Positions 27,628 to 37,096 of a DNA stretch of 64,000 nucleotides are shown here, one piece after another; the first letter of the stretch is position 1, and the number at the start of each line of letters is the position of its first letter. The DNA comes from Cytobacillus oceanisediminis (GTDB lineage: Bacteria; Bacillota; Bacilli; Bacillales; Cytobacillaceae). A program made the position numbers and the translations under genes. Under the pieces are notes generated by a model. The model had not been told where the DNA came from, did no database searches, and saw only the letters and a program-made list of their open reading frames with translations. Where the stretch lies: contig NZ_CP065511.1 of assembly GCF_022811925.1 (NCBI RefSeq), positions 3,589,501 to 3,653,500 on the forward strand. The letters are read 5' to 3'.

Positions 27628-28845
27628 TTGCAAAAAGGCACTTTTCAATGGATGAAATCAATAAATAAAACAATTGTTTTAAATAAAATTCGAATGAGCG
27701 GTCCTATATCCCGCGCGCAGATTGCAAAAGAAACAAATCTTACACCACCTACTGTCAGCAGTATTGTGAAGGAATTGTTGCATGAGCATTTTGTTGTCGA
27801 GAGCCAGCAGGGGCAATCCAGCGGCGGCCGCAAACCGACCATGCTTGTTCTTAACCATCAAGGGTTTTATGTCCTGGGCGTGGATGTGGGTCCAGTCAAA
27901 ATACGGACCGTTTTAACGGATTTAAATGGGAAAGTGTTATTTAGCCATTCTGCATATTTGCCTTCATACGTTACCAATAAAACACTGCTCGACTTACTGA
28001 AAACAGAAATTTCCAATATGCTGAAAAATGCAGCAGACTCAACAGGCAAGTTACTTGGAATAGGAATCGGCATGCATGGAGTAGTTGATCATAAGCATGG
28101 AAACAGTTTGTTTGCACCAAGTCTAAATTTGCGCAATATAGCCATTAAGGAAGAATTGGAACATTATTTCCAAGTGACCGTAAGGGTAGAAAATGATGCC
28201 AGGGTGATGGCGCTTGGGGAAACTTGGTTTGTAAGTGATCAGAATGACAGCGGAACGGTGGTTACGATAAATGTAGGAAATGGAATAGGTGCGGGTATTG
28301 TCGTAGATGGCAAACTTCTGCATGGCGAGCATAATTTGGCTGGGGAAATTGGCCATATGTCCATTGATTTAGGAGGCAGCAAATGCACATGCGGCAATTT
28401 TGGCTGCCTGCAAACTTTAGCATCCGGGACGGCCATTAAAGAACGTGCACTGAAGGAATTAACGATGGGCAAAGAAAGTTATCTGAACGAAATCGTCGAT
28501 GGAGATCTAGACAGGATTGAAGCCCGGACAGTCTACCAGGCAGCCTGTCATGGAGATTCTTTGAGCATTGATTTATTGACGAACACAGGAATTTATCTTG
28601 GCATCGGCATTACCAATTTAATTCATCTATTAAACCCCAATAAAATAATTATAACCGGAGGAATTTCCAATGCAAAAGACTTTCTTTTACCTTCCATAAA
28701 AGAAACCGTGGCTGCCCGGGCTCTGACGGTGCAAGCCAAAAACACGGAAATTGTTGCATCCAAGCTTGGTGAGTACTCGGCTGCGATTGGATCAGTCGTG
28801 CTGATTTTATCCGATATGTTTTCAGCTGATCTGGTTGAGTGCTGA
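27628..28845 (+). CDS. ROK-family transcriptional repressor
   Basis: A protein of 405 residues: a winged helix at the N-terminus (ISRAQIAKETNLTPPTVSSIVKELL), then a ROK sugar-kinase-like domain with GVDVGPVKIRTVLTDL, GIGIGMHGVVDH, and the zinc motif CTCGNFGCLQTLASG. XylR/NagC-type ROK repressors bind sugars without phosphorylating them and leave DNA. It starts with TTG at 27628 behind GGAGGT. It is divergent from the galactoside operon, and three related AT-rich palindromes precede parts of that operon. It most likely represses that operon in the absence of a galactose-derived inducer. Confidence 0.9.
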   Translation: MQKGTFQWMKSINKTIVLNKIRMSGPISRAQIAKETNLTPPTVSSIVKELLHEHFVVESQQGQSSGGRKPTMLVLNHQGFYVLGVDVGPVKIRTVLTDLNGKVLFSHSAYLPSYVTNKTLLDLLKTEISNMLKNAADSTGKLLGIGIGMHGVVDHKHGNSLFAPSLNLRNIAIKEELEHYFQVTVRVENDARVMALGETWFVSDQNDSGTVVTINVGNGIGAGIVVDGKLLHGEHNLAGEIGHMSIDLGGSKCTCGNFGCLQTLASGTAIKERALKELTMGKESYLNEIVDGDLDRIEARTVYQAACHGDSLSIDLLTNTGIYLGIGITNLIHLLNPNKIIITGGISNAKDFLLPSIKETVAARALTVQAKNTEIVASKLGEYSAAIGSVVLILSDMFSADLVEC

Positions 28846-28904
28846 ATAAACGCAGTTAAGCAGGAATCATTTTTTTTACATCTCTTGCTTTTAACTGCCC
28901 TTAC

Positions 28905-28933
28905 AAAAACCCCGTCCTAATGAACGGGGTTTT
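28905..28933. terminator. Bidirectional terminator between the ROK and glycoside hydrolase genes
   Basis: AAAACCCCGT / ACGGGGTTTT with an 8-nt loop. A second, weaker stem (GCAGTTAA / TTAACTGC) lies between it and the ROK stop. Confidence 0.85.
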
Positions 28934-28956
28934 ACTTTATTACTTTATGAATTAAA

Positions 28957-30675
28957 TTAATTTCCATCGGTTCCATCGTTTAATTCACTGGCAAGGATCA
29001 GAAAGACACTGGAGGTCCAGGTGAAAGCAGGATCCCTCAATCCCGCCCCTGTCAAGGCGTTGAAATTTTCCGCCATGCCGGATTGGGCCGCCATCTCGCA
29101 AAACTTTATCGCTGTTTTTCTTGAAAGTTCATACTCCCCAATCGCTTTTAGCCCTTCTGTCAATAGCATGGTAGAAGGCGCCCATATCGGACCTCTCCAA
29201 TAGCCATCAGGCCGATAAAAGGGACTATTGATGCATTCAGTTGCAAATCCGTGCTCTGTTTCAAATTGATGCTTAGTAATCAAACTATCTAATAAAATTG
29301 TTTTTTGGGCATCCGTTAATCTATCTCCTAATATAAACGGAATAAACAAAATAAGGCTTTCTGACATAACTTGCTTATGGGAATTTGAAAGGCAAGCCCG
29401 GAATCCCCCATCTGTCCAAAAGTGCTCCATCATTTTCGTAAACATTTCATTTGCTTTCTTTTTCCATCTAAATGCATCTTCATTTTTTCCCAGCTTATTG
29501 GCGATAGATTCCAATACATCCATTTGAATAATTAGGAAGGCGGACAAATCCGGCGTTTCTACTGGCTTACCTTCACAAAACACAGTGCTGTTATCCCAGC
29601 CGCTATCATTGCCATGATTATACTGGGGAATGCCATCCTGGTCATGATCCCTGTACCGGAACCACCAATCAGTCCATTTGGCCAAGGGATGATACACTTC
29701 TGCCAGCCTATCCTCTGAAATCCAATCGGAACGATCCATCATCCACTTGAGTGTCCAGCCATGTATTGGAGGCTTACAACAGTTCCAAAATGAATACTGG
29801 TCATTAGAAAAATCAGGCAATGCACCACTTTCATCCTGCAAATCAAAAAACAAACAATATTGATCCCAGGCCAATTGAGGCTGATTCTGGATTAATGCCA
29901 TCGCATTAAAGCAATGGTCCCAGCTCCAAATATTAGTCATCCAATTTTTAGACATATACATTGCTGGGCGTGTCAGCAATCCCTCTGCATTTACAATGGA
30001 AGACCATGTGATATATGCAGCAGCTTCTCTGGCATTTTCATAATGTTCCGGTACCTTTAGCGTGTTCTCTTTCCATATTTCAAAATCCTCTGCTGCACTT
30101 TGAGCAGATGAATGAAAGCTCGTTTCAATACTCAAATCTTTCTCATAGTTAATTTTATAATCTGTTAAAGCCACTTCATAAGCTTTATTAAGGTGGGCCG
30201 GGCTGCATAGTATTCTAAAAAATTTGCTTTTTTCCTCTTCAAATGGGGCATCAACCTCAATTTTTCCTTCGATCGGGATTAAGCGGAATCTCCGTTTTTC
30301 TGCAAAGCTATTTATTTCCAAAGTGCCGTCCGGACATGCTAGTGCATAATCGTAAAATCCTGTATATGCGCTTAATTCCAGCCTAACCCCATATCCTCTC
30401 ATGCGGATTGTACGTTCCGAGCTAAAGCAAACCTCTAAAATTCCAGCATTAGCAGATATCCTCATTAAATGGGGAGTCATTTCAACCTCGTAATTCTGAT
30501 GTTTATCTGTCTCATCCAATAAGTTAATTTTGAAAACAGCGCCTGTCTTTTCATCTCCCCCTCTGATCATGCGAATGTATAATGCATTCGAATCATGGCC
30601 CCGTTTATGAATTGGCGATATGACCAGATAGGAACCTCTGCGGCTGAATGGAAGTCTCATCTCTTTCACTTTCAT
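28957..30675 (-). CDS. Glycoside hydrolase with (alpha/alpha)6 barrel, MGH1/GH63-like
   Basis: A 572-residue protein with an N-terminal beta-sandwich (about 1-190) and a helical barrel containing NWMTNIWSWDHCFNAMAL, DESGALPDFSNDQY, PPIHGWTL and WRGPIWAPSTMLLTEGL. This pattern is that of MGH1-like/GH63/GH37-related glucosidases and debranching enzymes. It has no signal peptide, so it acts on imported oligosaccharides. It is the last gene after a two-permease ABC importer and its binding protein, whose substrate it probably degrades. The linkage cut (alpha-glucosidic, alpha-mannosidic or other) cannot be decided from sequence. Confidence 0.75.
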   Translation of the reverse strand: MKVKEMRLPFSRRGSYLVISPIHKRGHDSNALYIRMIRGGDEKTGAVFKINLLDETDKHQNYEVEMTPHLMRISANAGILEVCFSSERTIRMRGYGVRLELSAYTGFYDYALACPDGTLEINSFAEKRRFRLIPIEGKIEVDAPFEEEKSKFFRILCSPAHLNKAYEVALTDYKINYEKDLSIETSFHSSAQSAAEDFEIWKENTLKVPEHYENAREAAAYITWSSIVNAEGLLTRPAMYMSKNWMTNIWSWDHCFNAMALIQNQPQLAWDQYCLFFDLQDESGALPDFSNDQYSFWNCCKPPIHGWTLKWMMDRSDWISEDRLAEVYHPLAKWTDWWFRYRDHDQDGIPQYNHGNDSGWDNSTVFCEGKPVETPDLSAFLIIQMDVLESIANKLGKNEDAFRWKKKANEMFTKMMEHFWTDGGFRACLSNSHKQVMSESLILFIPFILGDRLTDAQKTILLDSLITKHQFETEHGFATECINSPFYRPDGYWRGPIWAPSTMLLTEGLKAIGEYELSRKTAIKFCEMAAQSGMAENFNALTGAGLRDPAFTWTSSVFLILASELNDGTDGN

Positions 30676-30718
30676 TTAATTTCCCTCCGAAAGAACCAAA
30701 ATGGACAATTCATTTCTT

Positions 30719-31546
30719 TTATTTAAAACCAGTTGATGATACACCATTGACGATATATTTTTGGGCAAAGAAAAATAAAATAAGCGGCGGCAAGCTAATC
30801 AGGAAAGTTACTGCCATGATTCCTTCCATATTTACATCATACATTCCATTAAATTGGGCTAACCCCAGTGTTAATGTATATTTGCTTTGATCATTCAGGA
30901 AGATTAGAGGTCCCAAGTAATCATTCCAGCTTGATAGGAAGTTAAAGACCCCGATAAGTACGATAATTGGCCACATTAATGGCAAATGAATCCGATAATA
31001 AATTTGGAAAGAATTCGCTCCATCCATCCGTGCCGCCTCATCCAATTCTTTAGGTATTGACATAATGAACTGACGCAGAAGAAAAATGTAGAATGGGGCA
31101 CCAAACCAGGCTGGCACTATCAGCGGCTTTAAGGTGTTGATCCACCCAAAATAATTGAATTCCATATATTGCGGGATCATTGTTACTTCCCATGGAATCA
31201 TCATCGTGGCTAATAGCACCATAAAAAGAAAATCCCTCCCTTTAAATTTGAATCTGGCAAACCCATAGGCTATTAATGTAGAGGACACAATTTGTCCGAT
31301 TGTTGTTAAAAACGTCACGATCACACTATTCATTAAAAAAGTATTAAAAGGCTGGCTGTTCCAGGCCTTGCCAAAGTTCTCAAATTGCCAAGAGGATGGA
31401 AACCACTTTGGAGGAAACATATATAATTCATCAGGAGACTTTAAAGCTGTTGTTACCATCCAGAAAAAAGGCGCTAAAAACAGCAGGGATAAAAATACTA
31501 AAACGATATATAAAGTTCCGCTGCGGATTAATCGCTTGCTTTTCAA
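30719..31546 (-). CDS. Carbohydrate ABC transporter permease, MalG type
   Basis: About 275 residues with six predicted helices and the coupling loop DEAARMDGANSFQIYYRIHLPL. I take the TTG at 31546 as the start because AGAGGTGAT lies 8 nt upstream; the GTG at 31555 would overlap that site. It forms the membrane channel with the gene at 31565-32509. The next gene is the glycoside hydrolase. As with the other sugar importer, no ATPase gene is linked. Confidence 0.9.
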   Translation of the reverse strand: MKSKRLIRSGTLYIVLVFLSLLFLAPFFWMVTTALKSPDELYMFPPKWFPSSWQFENFGKAWNSQPFNTFLMNSVIVTFLTTIGQIVSSTLIAYGFARFKFKGRDFLFMVLLATMMIPWEVTMIPQYMEFNYFGWINTLKPLIVPAWFGAPFYIFLLRQFIMSIPKELDEAARMDGANSFQIYYRIHLPLMWPIIVLIGVFNFLSSWNDYLGPLIFLNDQSKYTLTLGLAQFNGMYDVNMEGIMAVTFLISLPPLILFFFAQKYIVNGVSSTGFK

Positions 31547-31564
31547 AAGGATCACCTCTTTTCA

Positions 31565-32509
31565 TTACTTAGAATTCTTGACTTCATTTTCATAATAAAC
31601 CCAAGCGGAAGAAGATTTAAAAACCAGCATGGTCAAAAACAGCACAATCAGGAACATGATCCATGCGTTAGCTGATGAATAGCCCATTTTAAAGTATTTA
31701 AAAGCATTTTCATAGACATACATTGCGTAGAAATAAGTGGAACCAAGCGGCCCTCCGCCTGTCAGGACCAGGGCAAGCGTCAATTGCTGAAAAGCGCTGA
31801 TGATGGTGGTAATAAGATTAAATAACAAGGTTGGCGTTAGCAGAGGCAACGTTATTTTAAAGAAGCAATATACTTTGCCGGCTCCATCTATTTCAGCTGC
31901 CTCATACAAATCCTTGGGGATATTTTTTAACCCCGCAAGGAATATCAGCATCATCGTACCTTGTCCCCACAAACTAGCAATAACCATTGCCAGCAGTGCC
32001 CATTTTTGGTTATTAAGCCAATCCGGCCCCTCAATTCCTGCTAACGAAAGAAAGTAATTTAAAATTCCGTACTCCCCGTTATACACCCATCCCCAAATCA
32101 TCGCTAAAGCAACACCGGAAATAACAGAGGGTACGTAAAAAAAGGTTCTGAACAATGAGCTTGCTTTTAGCTTTTTATTAAGAAGAATTGCGAGAAATAA
32201 AGACATGATAATATTAAGCGGAACAAACAGCATGGCAAATTTTACTGTCACCCAAAGGGAATGCCAGAAAAGGGGGTCATCCGTAAACATCGTGGCATAA
32301 TTTGAAAAACCAACAAATGTTTTTTCACCCACAATCGGCCAGTCAAAAAAGCTAATAAAAAGGGAAAATAATAGCGGTCCCAATGTAAATAACAACAAAC
32401 CGGCAATCCATGGCGATATGAAAAAATATGGGGCAAGCCTGCCCCAATTCATTTTTCTTTTGGTCTGTACGGAAACATTTTCTGTGCTGACGATTAAATC
32501 TTGCTTCAT
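31565..32509 (-). CDS. Carbohydrate ABC transporter permease, MalF type
   Basis: A 314-residue protein with six membrane helices, the early LAPYFFISPWIAGLLLFTLGPLLFSL typical of MalF/UgpA-type subunits, and the loop EAAEIDGAGKVYCFFKITLPLLTP. The ATG follows GGAGGGGTACC. It lies between the binding protein (15 nt gap) and the second permease (about 18 nt gap), so all are co-transcribed. Confidence 0.92.
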   Translation of the reverse strand: MKQDLIVSTENVSVQTKRKMNWGRLAPYFFISPWIAGLLLFTLGPLLFSLFISFFDWPIVGEKTFVGFSNYATMFTDDPLFWHSLWVTVKFAMLFVPLNIIMSLFLAILLNKKLKASSLFRTFFYVPSVISGVALAMIWGWVYNGEYGILNYFLSLAGIEGPDWLNNQKWALLAMVIASLWGQGTMMLIFLAGLKNIPKDLYEAAEIDGAGKVYCFFKITLPLLTPTLLFNLITTIISAFQQLTLALVLTGGGPLGSTYFYAMYVYENAFKYFKMGYSSANAWIMFLIVLFLTMLVFKSSSAWVYYENEVKNSK

Positions 32510-32523
32510 GGTACCCCTCCAGG

Positions 32524-33783
32524 CTATTGGCCTACATATTTTTCAGAATCCTCGACTGCTTTATTTAATAGTTCATCTGCTTCCTGGCCAAGCATTACGG
32601 CATTTATGGCAGCCGATAAATTTCGGTTAATTTCATTCCAATTGGAATTCAAAAGGAAAGCAGGTGTATTGGATGAATTCTCCAGCATCATATAAAATGG
32701 CTTGTATAACTCATCTTCAGCAGTTTTATTTGCTTCCACCACGCTCTTGCGCACAGGTAAATCTGCTGTTCTCATCTGAATGGCTTTATCAGAAGAATAA
32801 AACTTTACAAATTCCCATGCCAATTCCTTCTCCTTGGAATCTTTTGCGATTGATACTGCCGAAGAGGCAATTAAACCTTTAACAGGCTTGCTTCCAAACG
32901 CAGGCATTGCCACTGTGCCCACATCAATGCCGGCCTCTTTAAAGCCTTCGAGCGGCCAAATGCCGCTTATATACATACCTAGCTTTCCAGCTTTAAAAAT
33001 ATCTGTTCCGCTCTGCTGATTTTTGCCTCCAGTCAAGACCGCTGTGCCCTCTTTCACCAAATCGCCGTAAATTTGGATCGCTTCTATGGTTTCAGGGCTA
33101 TTCATAAATCCGTCAATCTTCTTGCCATCTTCACTGACAAAGCTTCCGCCATTGCTCCAAACCGTTCCCTGCAAATCATACGTATCCGGCTCTGCTGTAA
33201 CCCCAAATCCATATTGCTTTTTGCCTTTATCTGTAAGTTTTTTGGCAATTTCCTTAAACTCATCCCATGTCCAGCCTTCTTTAGGATATGAAATGTTATG
33301 TTGATCAAATAATTTTTTATTATAATAGACAACCATGGTGGTAAAACCAGCTGGCATCCCATACAATTCCCCATCCACACTGGAGTAATTGAACAACCCT
33401 TCATAAAAATCATCCATCTTGATAGAAGAATCCTTGTCCACATAAGGATTAAGAGGCTCTAAAGATTGGTGGTAAGTGGAAAAGTCCCACATATACATAA
33501 CATCTGGAGGATTCTTTGCTCCAAATGAAGCTGCAAGCTTTTGATCAAACCCGTCACCGTATGCTTCCACCTGGACTTTTACGTCAGGGTTTTCCTTTTC
33601 AAATTCTTTTGCAATATCCTGCTGAATTTTTAATGTTTCACCTGAGTCCCATGTAGCGAAACGAAGAACCGTTTTCCCATCTTTATCTTTTCCGTCACTT
33701 GAGGTTGTATTGGAACTGCAGGCTGCAGTCATCCATATAACCGCCATAATGATTAAAACATTCCACCACTTTTTCTGTTTCAA
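32524..33783 (-). CDS. Sugar ABC transporter substrate-binding lipoprotein
   Basis: A protein of 419 residues, starting with TTG at 33783. Its signal peptide ends in lipobox MTAAC. The mature protein reads VLRFATWDSGETLKIQQDIAKEFEKENPDVKVQVEAYGDGFDQKLAASFGAKNPPDVMYMWD, the family 1 extracellular solute-binding pattern. It supplies the two permeases downstream. The upstream sensor kinase/AraC response regulator pair of YesM/YesN type is the likely regulator, since such pairs usually control an adjacent sugar importer and its hydrolase. Confidence 0.92.
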   Translation of the reverse strand: MKQKKWWNVLIIMAVIWMTAACSSNTTSSDGKDKDGKTVLRFATWDSGETLKIQQDIAKEFEKENPDVKVQVEAYGDGFDQKLAASFGAKNPPDVMYMWDFSTYHQSLEPLNPYVDKDSSIKMDDFYEGLFNYSSVDGELYGMPAGFTTMVVYYNKKLFDQHNISYPKEGWTWDEFKEIAKKLTDKGKKQYGFGVTAEPDTYDLQGTVWSNGGSFVSEDGKKIDGFMNSPETIEAIQIYGDLVKEGTAVLTGGKNQQSGTDIFKAGKLGMYISGIWPLEGFKEAGIDVGTVAMPAFGSKPVKGLIASSAVSIAKDSKEKELAWEFVKFYSSDKAIQMRTADLPVRKSVVEANKTAEDELYKPFYMMLENSSNTPAFLLNSNWNEINRNLSAAINAVMLGQEADELLNKAVEDSEKYVGQ

Positions 33784-33824
33784 TGACCTTCCCCCTTTTA
33801 AGTATCTAAATTTTCAAAAAATAT

Positions 33825-33858
33825 AACCGCTTTCATTGTAACTTTTTTGAAAGCGGTT
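33825..33858. promoter_or_regulatory. Inverted repeat of two cre-like half motifs before the sugar importer
   Basis: AACCGCTTTCA and TGAAAGCGGTT form a perfect 11-bp inverted repeat with a 12-nt spacer, between the response regulator stop and the binding-protein start. On the minus strand it is followed by ATATTTTTT, so it may act as a partial terminator. Each arm also resembles the CcpA motif TGAAAGCG. Confidence 0.55.
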
Positions 33859-33896
33859 AAAAACAGCAATTCGTTTCTTCAATTGTGCATTTTTGT

Positions 33897-35051
33897 TTAA
33901 CTGAGGGATTTATTTGTTTGGTTATTTTCGGTTTTTTGTTTTATTCGAAATTCAGAGGGTGTAATTCCACAACAGCGCTTGAACCATTTACTGAAATACT
34001 TAGCATCAGGGATGCCAGTCAAATCGGCAATATCCTGGATCGTTAACGGAGAGGAACTCAAAAGTCTTTTTGACATAACTACCCTCTTGCTGTTAATAAA
34101 TGATTGAATGCCTAATCCTGTTTTACTCTTAAACAGAGTGCTCAAATAGCTTCTGCTTACTCCTGCAGCTGCGGCTATTTCTGTTACTGATATAGGTGTG
34201 GATAAATGTTTAACGATATAGTCTATTGCATATAGTATAACCTTTGGATACTCTCTGCAGTTCCCTTGAAGATGCTGCACATTACTTATTGCCCGAATGG
34301 AAGCCATCCATTCCTCTTTCCCGCAAAAAGGCCCGGCGTACTTCCAATTATTGAAAAATCGATCTTTATTTTCATCAGATAAATAACTAAGAAGACGGAC
34401 TTGATATGCTGCCTCAATAAAGAAAACTATTCGATCTTCCGATAGGCTCAAGTAAAGATTATTGGACGACTTAACCGGAAAATCAAGAGGATTAGCGGTC
34501 TTATCTAGTATATATACATAAAACGGAGAATCTAACCATTTCCATTCTTTCTTAAAGAAGATATCTGCATCTAAAAGAAAATCTTTCTCTTCAATATCTC
34601 CCTGAAGCCATAACAATAACTTCTTTTGAAAACTGGGAATTTGCTCGGGAACTTTGCCCCTTATTTCCTTGTTAAATACTGAGAGAAAATGGTTCAGCTC
34701 TTCATCTTCAAAAGCTGTTTTCAGTAAATAGCCTGATGCTCCTAATTTAATGCCTTCTTGAGCAAATTCAAAATCCTTATGACAGCTTAGCAGCAAAATT
34801 TTTGTTTGAGGAAATTCAGCTTTAATTTTTCTAGCTAAATCAAGGCCATTTTCCTCTGGCATCACAATATCTGTAATCACTATTTCCGGCTCATGTTTTA
34901 AAAACTCTTCCCAGCCTCTTTTTCCATTAGGAGCTTCCGCTGCGACTCTCATTCCATATTTGTCCCAATCAACTGTCGCCTTTAGGCCCTTGCGGACAAT
35001 CGTATCATCATCGACGAGCAAGACCTTTAACTCATGTGTGTTCTCTTTCAT
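33897..35051 (-). CDS. Two-component response regulator with AraC-type DNA-binding domain (YesN type)
   Basis: A 384-residue protein. The receiver domain (about 8-125) has the acidic pair in VDDD, the phosphorylation site Asp61 (VITDIVMP), a conserved Ser and Lys110. A linker precedes two AraC-type helix-turn-helices at the C-terminus (VTEIAAAAGVSRSYLSTLFKSKTG and IQDIADLTGIPDAKYFSKWFKR). Its start lies inside the end of the kinase gene (20-nt overlap), so they are translationally coupled. It most likely activates the importer and hydrolase genes that follow. Confidence 0.92.
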   Translation of the reverse strand: MKENTHELKVLLVDDDTIVRKGLKATVDWDKYGMRVAAEAPNGKRGWEEFLKHEPEIVITDIVMPEENGLDLARKIKAEFPQTKILLLSCHKDFEFAQEGIKLGASGYLLKTAFEDEELNHFLSVFNKEIRGKVPEQIPSFQKKLLLWLQGDIEEKDFLLDADIFFKKEWKWLDSPFYVYILDKTANPLDFPVKSSNNLYLSLSEDRIVFFIEAAYQVRLLSYLSDENKDRFFNNWKYAGPFCGKEEWMASIRAISNVQHLQGNCREYPKVILYAIDYIVKHLSTPISVTEIAAAAGVSRSYLSTLFKSKTGLGIQSFINSKRVVMSKRLLSSSPLTIQDIADLTGIPDAKYFSKWFKRCCGITPSEFRIKQKTENNQTNKSLS

Positions 35052-36747
35052 TCTTAACCCACCTTTTTGGCCAATAGATTGAAATTGCTGTTCCTTTTCC
35101 TATTTCAGAATCTGCTTCTATCAGAAAATGTTTGCCAAAGTGGAATCTGAACTTTTGGTAAATATTATCTAAACCAATTCCTCCTTTTTTTAAAGAAGAA
35201 GGTTTCTTAAACAAGGATTCCAGCTTTTCCTGGTGAATTCCTTTTCCATTATCCTTTAAGATCAGCTGGAAACTGGATTGTTTCTCTAGCACATGAAGAG
35301 AGATCTCTCCTGTTCCATCTTCAAAAGCATGAAAAAAGATATTTTCAATCATCGGCTGAATAGTCATTCTGGGAATCAAAGCGTCTCCTAATCCGCTTTC
35401 CATTTCAGTCTGAAAGGTGAAATGTGCCCCATACCTTAATTCTTGTATAGCAAGATAGTGTTTAAGCGCTTTCAATTCATCTTCTAAGGAAACAAGACCA
35501 ATATCAAAATTAAGATTTCCTTCTAATACCATAATTAGATGAGTCAGCATTTTGCTAATTTCCGGGTTTCCGTCGAGCCTGGCTTTCCACTGAATGATAT
35601 TTAAAGTATTAAAAAGCAAATGGGGATTGATTTGATAATGCACTGCTCTCATTTCAGCTTGAAGCTTAATCGCTTCTTTTTCTTTAACTTCCTCAACAAG
35701 CTGATTAATCTGAAATATCATTCTATTGAAATGGTAACCTAGCTGTCCTATTTCATCTTCTGTCTCAATAGATGGATTTGAATCCAGGCTTCCTTTTCTC
35801 ACATCATCCATGGCAAGCTTCAATCTTAAAATCTTGCTGGAAAATTGTCTGGAAAATAAAAAAGATAGAGCGAGCGCCAGCAATAGTGCAAATACCGCTC
35901 CAATCATAACGACACGAAAAATGATTGCTGATGACCTGTAAAATTCATCCTGAGGAATTCTAAATCGGATGGTCCAGTTATTGGTGAAAGTTGTTTCCTT
36001 CCAAATGATATCACTCGATTGGTCTTTTCTTTTACTTATGGTTGCATAAAAGTATTCCCCCGCTTCATTTTGGATAGATATGCGGGCTTTCAGATCGTCT
36101 TCTAAAACTTTTACCATTGAAAAAATTTCATCTGCATCCGCCTCAATTAAAAGATAACTATGATTTAATACTCCATGTGTATTTAAAGGCATCAATAATC
36201 CGATTAATCTATCCGGATTATTTGATTTATAATGATCAGATTTATAGACGGCAACTTCCGTTTTTCCTCCTGCAATTGCCTGTTTCCAAATCTCCCTTTG
36301 CTTAAAGGTTTTAATATCAATATTGAAATCACCAAAATAATAACCTGAGGAAGTGATTAAATAGATCCCTTTAATGTTTCCTTTTTTATGGATTTCCATT
36401 AAACGCTCCAAATTACTTTCTTCCTTAAAATCCAGGTAAGTTTGCGGTTCCTGAGAACTAAGCTTAACTGATGTCTGATCAGCAATATATTGCTTGATCG
36501 CCGCGGCGCTGAAAAACATGTCGTTAAATGTGCGGTCAAGTTCTTTTTGTATTTTCTCACCGGCAAAGTGATTGTAATTTTTCAGCTGTTCGTTTACTAC
36601 TTTTGATGACTGGTAAAATGAAATGGCTCCTAAAGCCAATAAGGGAATTAGTGCTGCGAGCAGAAACATAAATAGAAGCTTACTCTGGATATTTAAAAAT
36701 ACTAAATGGTTAAAAATGTTGGTAGTCCACTTATTTCTCATCGCCAT
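35032..36747 (-). CDS. Sensor histidine kinase, YesM type
   Basis: A 571-residue membrane protein: one helix near 27-47, an extracellular sensory domain to about 275, a second helix (about 278-302), a HAMP linker, the His_kinase domain with HYQINPHLLFNTLNIIQWKA, and a C-terminal ATPase domain (DNGKGIHQEKLESLF, KKGGIGLDNIYQKF). This is the YesM/LytS-like class that senses sugars or binding-protein complexes. The start ATG at 36747 lies at the edge of a perfect 23-bp palindrome that also contains the ribosome binding site AAAAGGA. Confidence 0.92.
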   Translation of the reverse strand: MAMRNKWTTNIFNHLVFLNIQSKLLFMFLLAALIPLLALGAISFYQSSKVVNEQLKNYNHFAGEKIQKELDRTFNDMFFSAAAIKQYIADQTSVKLSSQEPQTYLDFKEESNLERLMEIHKKGNIKGIYLITSSGYYFGDFNIDIKTFKQREIWKQAIAGGKTEVAVYKSDHYKSNNPDRLIGLLMPLNTHGVLNHSYLLIEADADEIFSMVKVLEDDLKARISIQNEAGEYFYATISKRKDQSSDIIWKETTFTNNWTIRFRIPQDEFYRSSAIIFRVVMIGAVFALLLALALSFLFSRQFSSKILRLKLAMDDVRKGSLDSNPSIETEDEIGQLGYHFNRMIFQINQLVEEVKEKEAIKLQAEMRAVHYQINPHLLFNTLNIIQWKARLDGNPEISKMLTHLIMVLEGNLNFDIGLVSLEDELKALKHYLAIQELRYGAHFTFQTEMESGLGDALIPRMTIQPMIENIFFHAFEDGTGEISLHVLEKQSSFQLILKDNGKGIHQEKLESLFKKPSSLKKGGIGLDNIYQKFRFHFGKHFLIEADSEIGKGTAISIYWPKRWVKNEREHT

Positions 36748-36768
36748 TATCCTTTTTAAAAGGATAAT
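36746..36768. promoter_or_regulatory. Perfect 23-bp palindrome at the kinase translation start
   Basis: ATTATCCTTTT, one central T, AAAAGGATAAT: two 11-bp arms with no mismatch. It covers the AAAAGGATA ribosome binding site and the first bases of the ATG. It could be an operator, or an mRNA hairpin that hides the start. Confidence 0.65.
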
Positions 36769-37033
36769 ATCGCATTGAACGGTAAAATGGAATAATTATT
36801 TTTATTATTCCGACACTTTTGAAATCCTTTTGAATAATTATTCATGCCACTTTAGCAGGACAAAATAGGTTACGCTGCAGGTAAATTTAGTCCTCTTGAT
36901 AAAGAGTAAGGAATCAATATTCCCATAATGATTTTATATACAGACTTAATCTATTTCATTTACCAATGGCAGGTTGGCGGTTGTTTGATTCCCCCCTGAT
37001 TTGAGGAATTCAGAAAAAATTTAAATTTATATC
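36769..37033. other. Intergenic region upstream of the kinase and lipoprotein genes
   Basis: AT-rich spacer between divergent genes. It should hold the kinase promoter; I see no convincing -35/-10 pair, repeat or reading frame beyond the palindrome at its left edge and the ECF-like promoter at its right edge. Confidence 0.4.
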
Positions 37034-37058
37034 GAACCGTTTTATCACTTCCATCGTT
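37034..37058 (+). promoter_or_regulatory. ECF-type promoter candidate
   Basis: GAACC (37034-37038), 16 bp, CGTT (37055-37058). This matches the AAC-rich -35/CGT -10 layout of extracytoplasmic function sigma factors. An ECF sigma gene lies 0.7 kb downstream, so it may drive this lipoprotein gene. Confidence 0.45.
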
Positions 37059-37096
37059 ATCTGAATTGAAAAGATTAAATAACGGAGGGATTAATC

